This document shows positions 1-8,585 of a DNA stretch of 24,211 bases, in pieces. Position numbers and translations under genes: made by a program. Under the pieces are notes generated by a model. The model was not told the origin of the DNA and did not search any database. It worked only from the letters and a program-made list of their open reading frames with translations. This DNA is from an uncultured Bacillaceae bacterium (GTDB lineage Bacteria > Bacillota > Bacilli > Bacillales > Caldibacillaceae), in assembly GCA_937934645.1 (NCBI GenBank), contig CALGYZ010000019.1:1-24211 (forward strand), written 5' to 3'. Position 1 is the stretch's first letter, and each line of letters opens with the position of its first letter.

Positions 1-27
1 GTATAATATACAACTGGTATAACAAAT

Positions 28-57
28 AACCGGGAAACATATGAACTTTTCCCGGTT
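28..57 (-). terminator. Hairpin downstream of the ABC ATPase gene
   Basis: AACCGGGAAA (28-37) and TTTCCCGGTT (48-57) are perfect 10-base arms around a 10-base loop. The hairpin lies 58 bases past the stop of the minus-strand ATPase gene. The following T-richness is weak on both strands, so this is a likely but not classical terminator, and it could serve a gene lying to the left. Confidence 0.5.
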
Positions 58-115
58 TCCATTACTATATTTTAAGTTCAGTTGACATAACATAATTATA
101 ATAAACTCTCCCTTT

Positions 116-841
116 TTATTTTTCTTTGGTCAATAAATCCATTACATCTTCATCATCTTGCAGATCGTAATTATAATCAATCTCGTTTATTGTTTCCCGG
201 ATTGTTCCCGTATAAGCAATTTTTCCATTTTTTAAAATTCCGATCCGGTCACAAACATACCATAATTCATTAAGATCACTTGTCACATATACAATTGTTT
301 TATTTTTCCCGGCAAGTGTTTTTAATAACTGGTATATTTCAAATTTAGTTTGTTGATCAATACCGGCAACCGGTTCATCCAAAAGTAGGATTTCCGGATC
401 GTGAATCAAGCTTACGGCAATATGCAGCTTCCGTTGCATGCCCTTTGACATTTGGTTCACCCTGGTTGTTAAATGTTTTTCCAGACCGACTGCTTTGAGT
501 GTATGTAGTAGTCTTTTTTTATCCTGGTTCCGTCCGGAAAATTTATTCCAAAATTGAAGATTCTCCCAAACTGTTAAGTTTTCCCATAGATTTAATTTTT
601 GTGGCACATATCCGATGATATCCTTTACTTTTTTCCGGTGTTTCAAATAATGGAATCCATTAACGACAATTTCACCTTCATCCGGATAAACAATTGTGGC
701 CAATATGGATAACAAAGTAGATTTTCCTGATCCTTTTCTGCCGATTATACCGAAAATCTCCCCATCTTGAATTTGAAGATCGAGTTGGTTTAACACTTTG
801 TGTTCACCATAACGTTTTACAATTCCTGTTAGCCGAATCAT
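116..841 (-). CDS. ABC transporter ATP-binding protein, switch histidine absent
   Basis: This 241-residue protein is the cytoplasmic ATPase of an ABC transporter, of the CcmA/NatA-like type usually paired with an export permease. Visible motifs are Walker A GRKGSGKST (34-42), the Q-loop glutamine (Q81), a degenerate signature MSKGM (131-135) and Walker B ILLLDE (151-156, catalytic E156), followed by the D-loop AGID. The H-loop position, expected as T-H, reads VTSDL with Ser188, so the switch histidine is missing. The C-terminus is acidic. The ATG is preceded by an in-frame TAG, which fixes the start; the GGAGGG site is about 13 bases upstream, unusually far. No permease gene adjoins it: the upstream gene has its own terminator and a hairpin follows. 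The substrate is unknown. The family is clear; transport activity is inferred. Confidence 0.9.
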   Translation of the reverse strand: MIRLTGIVKRYGEHKVLNQLDLQIQDGEIFGIIGRKGSGKSTLLSILATIVYPDEGEIVVNGFHYLKHRKKVKDIIGYVPQKLNLWENLTVWENLQFWNKFSGRNQDKKRLLHTLKAVGLEKHLTTRVNQMSKGMQRKLHIAVSLIHDPEILLLDEPVAGIDQQTKFEIYQLLKTLAGKNKTIVYVTSDLNELWYVCDRIGILKNGKIAYTGTIRETINEIDYNYDLQDDEDVMDLLTKEK

Positions 842-868
842 TTGCTATTTCGTACCCTCCGCCGTTAT

Positions 869-896
869 AAAAAACCGGTCACTGACTTCACCGGTT
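869..896 (-). promoter_or_regulatory. Terminator-like leader hairpin before the ABC ATPase
   Basis: On the minus strand AACCGGT (896-890), a 10-base loop and ACCGGTT (879-873) are followed directly by a run of T residues. This looks like an intrinsic terminator, but it lies just upstream of the ATPase ribosome binding site. The preceding gene already has a terminator at 974-998. It may be a second terminator or an attenuator in the ATPase leader. Confidence 0.5.
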
Positions 897-973
897 GAAA
901 AGTAACTTTATTATTTCCATTTTACTAAAAACTCATATTTTTGTATACTATTTGAAAAAATTACGGAAAATAA

Positions 974-998
974 AGAAAAAAGCCGGAAAAAACCGGCT
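974..998 (-). terminator. Intrinsic terminator of the 553-aa membrane protein gene
   Basis: AGCCGG (981-986) and CCGGCT (993-998) form a short GC stem around an A6 loop on the plus strand. On the minus strand the stem is followed by TTTTTTCTTTA. It lies 20 bases past the stop of the gene beginning at 2679. Confidence 0.8.
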
Positions 999-1017
999 CT
1001 AATCTCTCAAAACAATA

Positions 1018-2679
1018 TTAAAATTCATATAAACTATAGCTGATACGTGTTAAATACCGATAGAAATTTTCTTCCAAATCCGTTAACAGCTCATATAACT
1101 CCTCGTCATTCAATGCGTTTACATTTATTCCGTCTTCAGCATCCGGAAATTTTGCTTTTTCCTGATCAACAAGCTTTGTATTTGAATCCATATTTATATG
1201 CAAAGAAAACGGCCCGGTTTCAGCACCATCATAATCAAATTTTCCGTCATACCGTTGTTTTAATTTCTTCTCTTCCAAATTTATGTTCCGGTCCTCTGCC
1301 AATGTACCTGTGATTTTGAACGGTGGTTGGTTGCTTTCATCTACTTCCAAAGTAACATCATAGATAATCTTTTGTTCATGCTGATTTTCCTCTTTATATG
1401 TTGAGTGAACAGTTAAATCAGTAGATATTGTTTCTTGGTTTTTGCTTTGAATGTGAATGGAAAAATCCGTATCTCCGGTTATCTCTTTTTCTTTCTTACT
1501 AGTGGTATGAACAAATTCTGCGGAAAATTTATGTTTTTTATCCTGATCGCCGTAAGGTTTTATCTCAAATTTTGTTTCTTTATGTACTTCCCTGTTATTT
1601 AGCGGTACATTTTTTACTGAAATTTCAAAACGCAACTGTTCGCTTCCCTCGATACCAAGACTTATATTCCGGTCAATAACAAGATCATTTTTATCAATGA
1701 AAACTGTATAAGTTAAACCATCTTTAATACGAATTTCTTTCAATTTCTGTTTCACATCACGCAGTTTTTGTTTAATTTTATTTTTCATTTCATCCTCATC
1801 ATATGTTATGTCGGCAATGGTTCCTTTAAAACCGGAACCACTTGATTTCATGAATTTTACATATCTAGTTGCAACCATGTCGTGCAGCCGGTCATCCTTT
1901 TCCAATAAATTTATCAGTTTTTCAAAGAATTCTTTTGTTTCATTTTCCGTCAACTCAAGTGTTACTTTTGTCAGTGACAATTCGACATCATCATGCTGAT
2001 ACTTTACTCTTTTTTCAATATCAAAATGATCATCGCTTAATTGGGTCAGTAAAAACTCCTTATACCGCTCTTTTAAATACGTTTTATCGTCATCAGCAAG
2101 AACATAATCTGCCAATCGAAAAGGCTGAACCTCCAACTGATCGGGCCCTTTATAATCAGGATCAAATCTCCGGATTAAATCACCGTATTCATTGTTTTTT
2201 ACATACAGGTAATCGTTATACAATGCAGGAATTTTAATAGCAGAAATTTCGTCAGTTTGTACTAGTTCGCCTTTAATAAGAGGAACATCATTCAATCGCA
2301 AATCCGCTTTTTGGTATACAGCCGATTTGTCCGGAATCATTTTCGTCTTAAAATCAAGTGAAATATCTTTTAACATTTCTTCAATATGGATCCCTGCTGA
2401 ATCAATTTCGACTTTCCCGTCAATTTTAACATCGTTTTCTGATGGTGATTCTGAAAACAATTTTTGGAATGTTAATAAATCGCCATGCAAATCTTCCCAT
2501 TCTTCCAAAGCCTGCTGTAATGAATTAGCCTCGGCTTTAAAAAATAATTCTTTTGGTTTTTCCCGCATAAAAAATGTAACGAGCACGATTCCCAAAATAA
2601 TCAATATAGCTGCAATGGACAAAATGATCCAATGCCATTTTAAATTGTTACCTGTTTTCATCCTGGTTTGTAGCTCCAT
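1018..2679 (-). CDS. Membrane-anchored protein of unknown function, large extracytoplasmic domain
   Basis: I do not recognise this 553-residue protein. It has a short basic N-terminus, one strongly hydrophobic segment at about residues 17-38, then about 510 hydrophilic, charged residues with alternating beta-type stretches. It is probably a single-pass protein with its bulk outside the membrane. I see no catalytic motif, lipobox or cell-wall sorting signal. The start is the ATG at 2679, preceded by AGGAG at a 4-base spacing. An in-frame TTG at 2718 has no ribosome binding site and overlaps the predicted transcription start below the TATAAT at 2727-2722, so it is unlikely to be translated. The gene is transcribed alone: it has its own -10 element and its own terminator. 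The function is unknown. Confidence 0.85.
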   Translation of the reverse strand: MELQTRMKTGNNLKWHWIILSIAAILIILGIVLVTFFMREKPKELFFKAEANSLQQALEEWEDLHGDLLTFQKLFSESPSENDVKIDGKVEIDSAGIHIEEMLKDISLDFKTKMIPDKSAVYQKADLRLNDVPLIKGELVQTDEISAIKIPALYNDYLYVKNNEYGDLIRRFDPDYKGPDQLEVQPFRLADYVLADDDKTYLKERYKEFLLTQLSDDHFDIEKRVKYQHDDVELSLTKVTLELTENETKEFFEKLINLLEKDDRLHDMVATRYVKFMKSSGSGFKGTIADITYDEDEMKNKIKQKLRDVKQKLKEIRIKDGLTYTVFIDKNDLVIDRNISLGIEGSEQLRFEISVKNVPLNNREVHKETKFEIKPYGDQDKKHKFSAEFVHTTSKKEKEITGDTDFSIHIQSKNQETISTDLTVHSTYKEENQHEQKIIYDVTLEVDESNQPPFKITGTLAEDRNINLEEKKLKQRYDGKFDYDGAETGPFSLHINMDSNTKLVDQEKAKFPDAEDGINVNALNDEELYELLTDLEENFYRYLTRISYSLYEF

Positions 2680-2721
2680 CTTTCTCCTATTCCCCCTGAC
2701 TGAATTACTTTTTTCCAAAAA

Positions 2722-2727
2722 ATTATA
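2722..2727 (-). promoter_or_regulatory. -10 element for the 553-aa membrane protein gene
   Basis: The minus strand reads TATAAT here, 43 bases before the chosen ATG. The -35 region is poor, so only the -10 is claimed. Its position rules against translation from the TTG at 2718. Confidence 0.45.
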
Positions 2728-2800
2728 CAGTAGTACGTTATGATTAAAATAATGTAATATTACTTTTTATTTAGAATAATCTGAATAAAAATAAAAAATA

Positions 2801-2828
2801 AAAAAGCATTAAAAATATAATGCTTTTA
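2801..2828 (-). terminator. Terminator after the carD-like gene
   Basis: AAAAGCATTA (2802-2811) and TAATGCTTTT (2818-2827) are 10-base arms around a 6-base loop, followed on the minus strand by a T-rich run. The hairpin lies about 30 bases past the stop of the CarD-family gene. Confidence 0.75.
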
Positions 2829-2856
2829 TAAAATATATTATTATTATATCAATTCA

Positions 2857-3327
2857 TTAACTTGATAACAATAAATCTTCCGCCTCATGTTCATTTATAT
2901 TTTGACTGAGACAAATTTCACTGATCAAGAATTGCTTCACCTTATTCAACAGATTTTTTTCATTTATATTTAGATTTTTTTCCTTGCTTCTGGCCGTTAA
3001 ACATTTGTAAATTTTCAGCGTGTCTTTAATATCCCCACTTTTTATCTTTTCCATGATGATTTTAAACGTATCTTTCCATGGCTTTTCTTTATCGACTTGA
3101 AAGTTCTGGAGTTCTGTAAAAATTTCTTTCAACCTCGTCGGATCAGTAATATACCGGACACCAAGTTCGCTTGCTTTTTTAACGGGAATCATGACGAGCA
3201 TATTGCTGGTAGGGATTTTAATTTCATAATAAGTTTCGACTTTTCCCAAAACTTCTTTTTCATCAATTCCTACAATTTCTCCTGCACCGTGCATCGGATA
3301 AAAAATTTTATCGCCTATTTCAAACAA
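2857..3327 (-). CDS. CarD/CdnL-family RNA polymerase-binding regulator
   Basis: This 156-residue protein has the N-terminal RNA polymerase interaction domain of the CarD/CdnL/TRCF family (about 1-65). The family hallmark is the opening MFEIGDKIFYPMHGAGEI and a Tudor-like beta segment. The C-terminal half (about 70-156) is helical and lysine-rich, as in the DNA-contacting domain of CarD. Family members stabilise open promoter complexes, notably at rRNA promoters; B. subtilis carries one such protein (YdeB). The start is TTG at 3327, with GAGGAGGG seven bases upstream. The gene is a single-gene unit with a near-consensus extended promoter and its own terminator, which suggests strong constitutive vegetative expression. 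The family assignment is firm; the regulon is inferred. Confidence 0.9.
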   Translation of the reverse strand: MFEIGDKIFYPMHGAGEIVGIDEKEVLGKVETYYEIKIPTSNMLVMIPVKKASELGVRYITDPTRLKEIFTELQNFQVDKEKPWKDTFKIIMEKIKSGDIKDTLKIYKCLTARSKEKNLNINEKNLLNKVKQFLISEICLSQNINEHEAEDLLLSS

Positions 3328-3356
3328 AATGCTCCCTCCTCAGATAAACTATATTA

Positions 3357-3385
3357 AATATAACACAAATTAAAAAATATGTCAA
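3357..3385 (-). promoter_or_regulatory. Strong sigma-A promoter of the carD-like gene
   Basis: The minus strand has TTGACA (3385-3380), a 17-base spacer and TATATT (3362-3357), with TGT in the extended -10 position. This is the best sigma-A match in the window. Confidence 0.85.
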
Positions 3386-3470
3386 AATTATTTACTATAA
3401 CATGATATATAATGGATGTCAATAATAATGTATGAGAAAAAATTACCTTTTATTGGATATATTTTCCAAG

Positions 3471-3518
3471 AAAAAAAGACTTTTTATTGTATTACTGTGA
3501 ATACAATAAAAAGTCTTT
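3471..3518 (-). terminator. Terminator of the parE-parC operon, 19-bp stem
   Basis: Arms 3475-3493 and 3500-3518 are perfectly complementary over 19 bases around a 6-base loop. On the minus strand the stem runs into a T tract (3477-3471). It starts nine bases past the parC stop codon. Confidence 0.9.
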
Positions 3519-3526
3519 AATCAGCA

Positions 3527-5983
3527 TTATTTACTATTTTTTTCGTTTTCCGGCAGCTTTTCCGGTTCTTGAATCACTTTTATTAATTTGACTGCTGGTC
3601 CTGCCTCTTCTTCATTCATATAAAAAGAACCGTTCGAATATCGTTCGCTGAACGGAAGGCTGTTCACCGTAAGTTCTTCGGTTACATTATCCTCTGAAAT
3701 AATATGAATTGTATCTTCTTCTGCCAAAATAGCACCTATTAAATGATGAGGTTTTGTTTTTAATTCCCTCAACAGCACAAGTCCGCGGTTTGCCCTTTTC
3801 GTCAGATCCAGGACATTAACAGGGAGTCGTTTCACTGCACCTCGCTGGGTGGCAAGAATGATGGATTGCCGTTCAGGATCCCGGATTACGCCCCCGCCAA
3901 CGACATAATCCCCTTCTTTCAAATTAATGCCCTTAACTCCTGTTGCCCGGACACCAATCGGTTTTATTTCATTTTCATCAAAACGGATTCCATAGCCGTA
4001 AGAAGTTGCTAGAAAAATTTCATTCGTTCCGTTTGTATACCCAACCTGCACCAGCTCGTCATCTTTTAAATTTATGGCAATCAGCGGTTTTAAATGACGT
4101 TGGGCTTTATATAAGTTCAGTTCTGTCTTTTTAACGATACCGTTTCTCGTTATAAACAACAGATATCCGGGACGTTCGAATTCTTTTACAGGAAGAACTG
4201 AAACAATCCGCTCATCATGATCAGTGGACATGAATGAAGAAATATGGCGGCCTGTGTCTTTCCAGCGGATATCGGGAATCCGGTGAACGGGACAATAAAT
4301 ATAGTTCCCTTTATTGGTAAACAGCAATAGTACATCCAGTGTACTCATTTCGTAAGCGGCAAGAATGTGATCTGATTCTTTCATACCAAAGTCTTCCCAG
4401 TTTGAAGCAGCATAAGAACGCAGGCTTGTACGTTTTAAGTATCCGTCATTTGTTACCGTCACCACAACATCTTCATCGGGAATCAATACTTCCAGACTGA
4501 CTTTCAACTCTTCAATTTTTTCTTCAATTTCTGTCCGGCGTTTATCGGAATACTTCTTTTTTATATCCCTTAATTCTTTAATGATCACTTTTTGTAACTT
4601 CTTTTCACTGGACAAAATTTCTGTTAACTCGGCTATTTTTTTCTCCAGCTCAGCTGCTTCCTGCTGCAGTTGGGTAATATCCGTATTAGTCAAGCGGTAT
4701 AATTGCAAAGAAACGATGGCTTCCGCCTGGGATTCTGTAAAATCGTAGGCGGACATTAAATTTTTCTTTGCATCCCGTTTATCCGTTGACGCACGGATAA
4801 TATTAATGACATCATCCAGAATAGAAATGGCTTTTATCAGTCCTTCTACGATATGCTGCCTTTCTTTTGCTTTATTTAAATCGTAACGGGACCGTTTTGT
4901 TACTACTTCTTTCTGATGTTCGACATAGGCATCCAGCAGATCAGTAAGACTCATTAGCTTCGGCCGCCGTTTATATATTGCGACCATGTTAAAGTTATAC
5001 GTGATCTGCAGTTCTGTATTTTTATATAAATAATTTAATATTCCCTGGCTGTCAGCATCTTTTTTCAGTTCTACAACGATCCTTAAGCCGGTTCGGTCCG
5101 TTTCATCCCGCACTTCGGAAATGCCTTCAACTTTTCTTTCCAAACGAAACTCATCAATTTTCTTTACTAAGTTTGCCTTATTTACATCGTACGGAATCTC
5201 GGTAATTATAATTTGTTCCCGTCCGCCGCGAATTCGTTCAATCTCGGCTTTTCCCCGGACAATGATTTTTCCTTTGCCCGTCTTATACGCTTTTTTGATC
5301 CCGTCGATTCCTTGAATAATACCACCGGTAGGGAAATCCGGTCCTTTAATGACTTCCATTAATTCATCCACTGTACAGTCCGGCTTTTTCATACGTAAAA
5401 TTGCACCATCAATAACTTCGCCCAGATTATGAGGAGGAATATCCGTGGCATAACCTGCAGATATACCGGTCGAACCGTTGACCAGTAAATTCGGAAATCG
5501 TGACGGCAGGACCACCGGCTCTTCTTCCGTATCATCAAAGTTGGGTATAAAGTCCACGGTCTCCTTTTCGATATCCCGTAAAAGTTCTGCACTGATCCTA
5601 GAAAGTCGTGCTTCCGTATAACGCATTGCCGCCGGCGGATCACCGTCAATACTCCCGTTATTTCCATGCATTTCAATGAGCGGGTTCCTCATTTTCCAAT
5701 TTTGGCTCATTCTGACCATTGCTTCATATACGGATGAATCACCATGAGGGTGATAATTTCCGATCACATTCCCCACGGTTTTTGCCGATTTGCGGAATGG
5801 TTTTTCCGCTGTATTCCCATCTACATGCATCGCATATAAAATACGCCGTTGAACCGGTTTTAAACCGTCCCTTGCATCGGGTAGCGCACGGTCTTGAATG
5901 ATGTATTTACTATAGCGGCCAAACCGGTCGCCGATTACTTCTTCCAAAGGTAAATCCACAAGATGTTCTTTTGCATTTGCCAT
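3527..5983 (-). CDS. parC: DNA topoisomerase IV subunit A
   Basis: This 818-residue subunit is the DNA-breaking and rejoining half of topoisomerase IV, which unlinks daughter chromosomes as a ParC2ParE2 tetramer. The N-terminus (LVDLPLEEVIGDRFGRYSKY, about 8-27) and the catalytic segment AAMRYTEARLS, with active-site Tyr122, are typical. The quinolone-determining region reads HPHGDSSVYEA (78-88) with Ser83 and Glu87, the wild-type residues at the positions usually altered in resistance. A coiled-coil tower follows (about 430-480), then a C-terminal beta-pinwheel with repeated blades (about 500-805). It is parC rather than gyrA because it follows parE. Its ATG shares one base with the parE stop (TAATG), so translation is probably coupled. 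Confidence 0.97.
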   Translation of the reverse strand: MANAKEHLVDLPLEEVIGDRFGRYSKYIIQDRALPDARDGLKPVQRRILYAMHVDGNTAEKPFRKSAKTVGNVIGNYHPHGDSSVYEAMVRMSQNWKMRNPLIEMHGNNGSIDGDPPAAMRYTEARLSRISAELLRDIEKETVDFIPNFDDTEEEPVVLPSRFPNLLVNGSTGISAGYATDIPPHNLGEVIDGAILRMKKPDCTVDELMEVIKGPDFPTGGIIQGIDGIKKAYKTGKGKIIVRGKAEIERIRGGREQIIITEIPYDVNKANLVKKIDEFRLERKVEGISEVRDETDRTGLRIVVELKKDADSQGILNYLYKNTELQITYNFNMVAIYKRRPKLMSLTDLLDAYVEHQKEVVTKRSRYDLNKAKERQHIVEGLIKAISILDDVINIIRASTDKRDAKKNLMSAYDFTESQAEAIVSLQLYRLTNTDITQLQQEAAELEKKIAELTEILSSEKKLQKVIIKELRDIKKKYSDKRRTEIEEKIEELKVSLEVLIPDEDVVVTVTNDGYLKRTSLRSYAASNWEDFGMKESDHILAAYEMSTLDVLLLFTNKGNYIYCPVHRIPDIRWKDTGRHISSFMSTDHDERIVSVLPVKEFERPGYLLFITRNGIVKKTELNLYKAQRHLKPLIAINLKDDELVQVGYTNGTNEIFLATSYGYGIRFDENEIKPIGVRATGVKGINLKEGDYVVGGGVIRDPERQSIILATQRGAVKRLPVNVLDLTKRANRGLVLLRELKTKPHHLIGAILAEEDTIHIISEDNVTEELTVNSLPFSERYSNGSFYMNEEEAGPAVKLIKVIQEPEKLPENEKNSK

Positions 5984-7956
5984 TAATTGTTCACCTCATC
6001 GGATTGTTGGATATTTTCATTTTCCAACAAACTGCCTTCATCTTCCAATCCAAAATCAACATGTTTTTCGATCCATTTTCTTCTCGGTTCAACCTTTGTT
6101 CCCATAAGGGTTGAAATTCTCCGGTCGGCACGGGTGAAATCATCAACTTTTACCCGGATTAACGTTCGTGACTCAGGATTCATCGTCGTTTCCCACAGCT
6201 GGTCGGCATTCATTTCACCGAGACCTTTGTAACGTTGAATCACATACCCTTTTCCCATTTCTTTCATCAGCTTTTTCAGTTCTTTTTCAGTCCAGGCATA
6301 CTTGACCACTTCATTTTTTCCCGTGCCTTTGCTGATTTTATACAGAGGCGGAAGGGCAATATAAACTCTTCCCGCTTCCACAAGGGGCCGCATATATCTG
6401 TAGAAAAACGTCAGCAATAATACCTGGATATGCGCCCCGTCCGTATCAGCATCAGTCATAATAATTACTTTGTTATAATTGGCTTCGTCTATATTAAAAT
6501 CCGCACCGACGCCTGCACCGATTGTGTGAATAATTGTATTGATCTCTTCGTTTTTCATAATGTCGTCCAGTTTTGCTTTTTCCGTATTGATAACTTTTCC
6601 CCTAAGGGGAAGCACAGCCTGAAAACGCCGATCACGTCCCTGTTTTGCCGACCCTCCCGCTGAATCTCCCTCAACAAGATATAGCTCGTTTTTATCCGGA
6701 TTACGGGATTGGGCAGGTGTCAGTTTACCCGATAACAAAGCTTCCGATCTCCGGCGTTTTTTTCCGCTTCTTGCTTCTTCCCGTGCTTTTCTCGCCGCTT
6801 CCCTGGCCTGTTTTGCTTTGATTGCTTTTTTAATAAGCATCGTACTGATATCAGCATTCTCCTGTAAAAAATAAGTCAAATGTTCGGATACAACTGCATC
6901 CACTGCGGAACGGGCCTCGATTGTACCGAGTTTTCCTTTTGTTTGGCCTTCAAACTGCAATAAGTGCTCCGGAATCTTGACGGATACAATTGCTGACAAT
7001 CCTTCCCGGATATCCGGACCGTCCAGGTTTTTGTCTTTTTCCTTTAACAATTCCGCTTTCCGGGCATATTCGTTAAAAATACGGGTAATTGCCGAACGGG
7101 CACCGATTTCGTGTGTACCTCCGTCTTTCGTGCGAACCAGATTCACAAAGGACAACATGTTTTCTGAATAACCGTCATGATACTGGAAAGCAAATTCCAC
7201 TTCAATATCATTGTGTACACCGTAAAAACTAACTACTGGATGCAATGGATCTTTTTCTTCATTAAGATACTGAACAAAAGCCTCGAGCCCTTTTTCATAT
7301 TGATATGTTTCATGAATGTCTTCCCGTTCATCAATGAAGTCGATTTTCAAGCCTTTTAACAAAAATGCGGATTCCTGTAACCGTTCGCTCAAAATATCAT
7401 ATTGAAATACTATTGTTTTAAAAATTTCAGGATCCGGTTTAAAATGAATTGAAGTACCCGTTTCTTTTGTTTTTCCTTTCTTCACTAAAGTTGTAACAGG
7501 CTTGCCGCCATTTTCAAATTTTTGTTCGTAAATGAATCCGTCCCGTTTAATTGTCACCGTTAAATATTCGGACAAGGCATTGACGACCGCTGCACCGACA
7601 CCATGTAAACCACCGCTCGTTTTATAACCGCCCTGACCGAATTTGCCGCCGGCGTGCAATTTAGTAAATATAACTTCTGGTGTCGGTTTACCGGTTTTAT
7701 GTTTTCCCGTAGGAATACCTCTACCAAAGTCCGTAACGGTCACACTGTTATCTTTATGTATCGTAACAATAATCCGGTTTCCATAACCGGCGATCACTTC
7801 ATCCACAGCGTTATCAACGATTTCAAATACAAGATGATGCAATCCGCGTGCATCTGTACTTCCTATGTACATACCCGGTCTTTTCCTTACTGCTTCAAGA
7901 CCTTCCAAAACTTGAATGGAGTCATCAGTGTACTCCAACGGTTGATTTTTTGCCAC
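5983..7956 (-). CDS. parE: DNA topoisomerase IV subunit B
   Basis: This 657-residue ATPase subunit of topoisomerase IV has a GHKL ATP-binding fold with EIVDNAVDE (Asn49), DFGRGIPTG (Asp76) and GLHGVGAAVVNAL (from 116), and the QTK loop (338-340) whose lysine contacts the ATP gamma-phosphate. The TOPRIM domain shows LVEGDSAGGSAKQGRDR (Glu429) and MTDADTDGAHI (Asp502, Asp504, Asp506), then QRYKGLGEMN. The likely start is GTG at 7956: AAAGGGG ends seven bases upstream, and the protein then begins MAKNQPLEYTDDSIQVLEGL, close in form and length to B. subtilis ParE (about 655 aa). An ATG at 7962 is too close to the ribosome binding site, and one at 8013 has none. It is the first gene of the parE-parC operon. 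Confidence 0.97.
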   Translation of the reverse strand: MAKNQPLEYTDDSIQVLEGLEAVRKRPGMYIGSTDARGLHHLVFEIVDNAVDEVIAGYGNRIIVTIHKDNSVTVTDFGRGIPTGKHKTGKPTPEVIFTKLHAGGKFGQGGYKTSGGLHGVGAAVVNALSEYLTVTIKRDGFIYEQKFENGGKPVTTLVKKGKTKETGTSIHFKPDPEIFKTIVFQYDILSERLQESAFLLKGLKIDFIDEREDIHETYQYEKGLEAFVQYLNEEKDPLHPVVSFYGVHNDIEVEFAFQYHDGYSENMLSFVNLVRTKDGGTHEIGARSAITRIFNEYARKAELLKEKDKNLDGPDIREGLSAIVSVKIPEHLLQFEGQTKGKLGTIEARSAVDAVVSEHLTYFLQENADISTMLIKKAIKAKQAREAARKAREEARSGKKRRRSEALLSGKLTPAQSRNPDKNELYLVEGDSAGGSAKQGRDRRFQAVLPLRGKVINTEKAKLDDIMKNEEINTIIHTIGAGVGADFNIDEANYNKVIIMTDADTDGAHIQVLLLTFFYRYMRPLVEAGRVYIALPPLYKISKGTGKNEVVKYAWTEKELKKLMKEMGKGYVIQRYKGLGEMNADQLWETTMNPESRTLIRVKVDDFTRADRRISTLMGTKVEPRRKWIEKHVDFGLEDEGSLLENENIQQSDEVNN

Positions 7957-8027
7957 AACCATTCCCCTTTCAACTGAATATGTATGAAGTATAAGCTTTA
8001 AAAAAGAGAACATATGTTTGTTTTATT

Positions 8028-8056
8028 ATTATACAAATTTTTCTCTTGATTTTCCA
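8028..8056 (-). promoter_or_regulatory. Sigma-A promoter of parE-parC
   Basis: The minus strand has TGGAAA (8056-8051), a 17-base spacer and a perfect TATAAT (8033-8028), about 70 bases before the parE GTG start. The -35 matches consensus at four of six positions. Confidence 0.65.
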
Positions 8057-8119
8057 GAAAGGACTTACAACTGTTTAGACCATTTACATTTTATACCGGG
8101 AACGGTAAGAAAAAAATGA

Positions 8120-8150
8120 AAAGAAAAAGGTGGACATAATTGTCCAGCCT
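8120..8150 (-). terminator. Terminator after yneT
   Basis: TGGACA (8131-8136) and TGTCCA (8141-8146) close a 4-base loop. The stem extends by AGG/CCT across one bulged G, giving about nine pairs. On the minus strand it is followed by TTTTTCTTTTC, 16 bases past the yneT stop. Confidence 0.75.
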
Positions 8151-8165
8151 TCCCATTTTCAATCA

Positions 8166-8585
8166 TCAAAATCTTATTCGCGTTAATGAATGTATGACTT
8201 TTATGCACAGGTCCATAATCACCGTATATCCGCGTTCTTTTAAAAACTTGTAAGCCTCTTCATTAACAACACCTTGTTGCGCCCAAAATACATCAGCATC
8301 AATTTCGTCAAATTCTTTTGCAATTCCGGGAAGATGTTCACTTCTTCGGAAAACATTGACGATATCGACGTGGCCTTCAATATCTTTTAACGATTTTACT
8401 GCTTTTACGCCAAGAACTTCATCGACGTTTGGATTGACCGGGATGATTTCATAGCCGGCCTCTTGCATTGCTTTCGTAACCTGATAGGAAGTCCGTTCGG
8501 GTTTGTCACTTAAACCGACCACAGCAATGCGTTTTGCCTTTTTCAATATTTTTCCCAGTTCTTCCAAAGACGGATTTTGAACCAT
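8166..8585 (-). CDS. yneT: CoA-binding domain protein, YneT family
   Basis: This 139-residue cytoplasmic protein consists of one CoA-binding Rossmann domain, like the N-terminal domain of succinyl-CoA synthetase alpha chains. The nucleotide-binding turn is IAVVGLSDKPERTSYQV (about 20-36), followed by GYEIIPVNPNVDEVLG and a C-terminal VIMDLCIKV strand. The B. subtilis homologue YneT is of similar length and also lies beside parE; its biochemical role is not established. The start is the ATG at 8585 with AGGAGGT six bases upstream; upstream in-frame codons lack a ribosome binding site. It is a single-gene unit with its own promoter and terminator. Confidence 0.9.
   Translation of the reverse strand: MVQNPSLEELGKILKKAKRIAVVGLSDKPERTSYQVTKAMQEAGYEIIPVNPNVDEVLGVKAVKSLKDIEGHVDIVNVFRRSEHLPGIAKEFDEIDADVFWAQQGVVNEEAYKFLKERGYTVIMDLCIKVIHSLTRIRF

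Noticed and set aside
82..102. TTGACA followed by TATAAT on the plus strand
   Set aside because: The spacing is only nine bases, so it cannot act as a sigma-A promoter.
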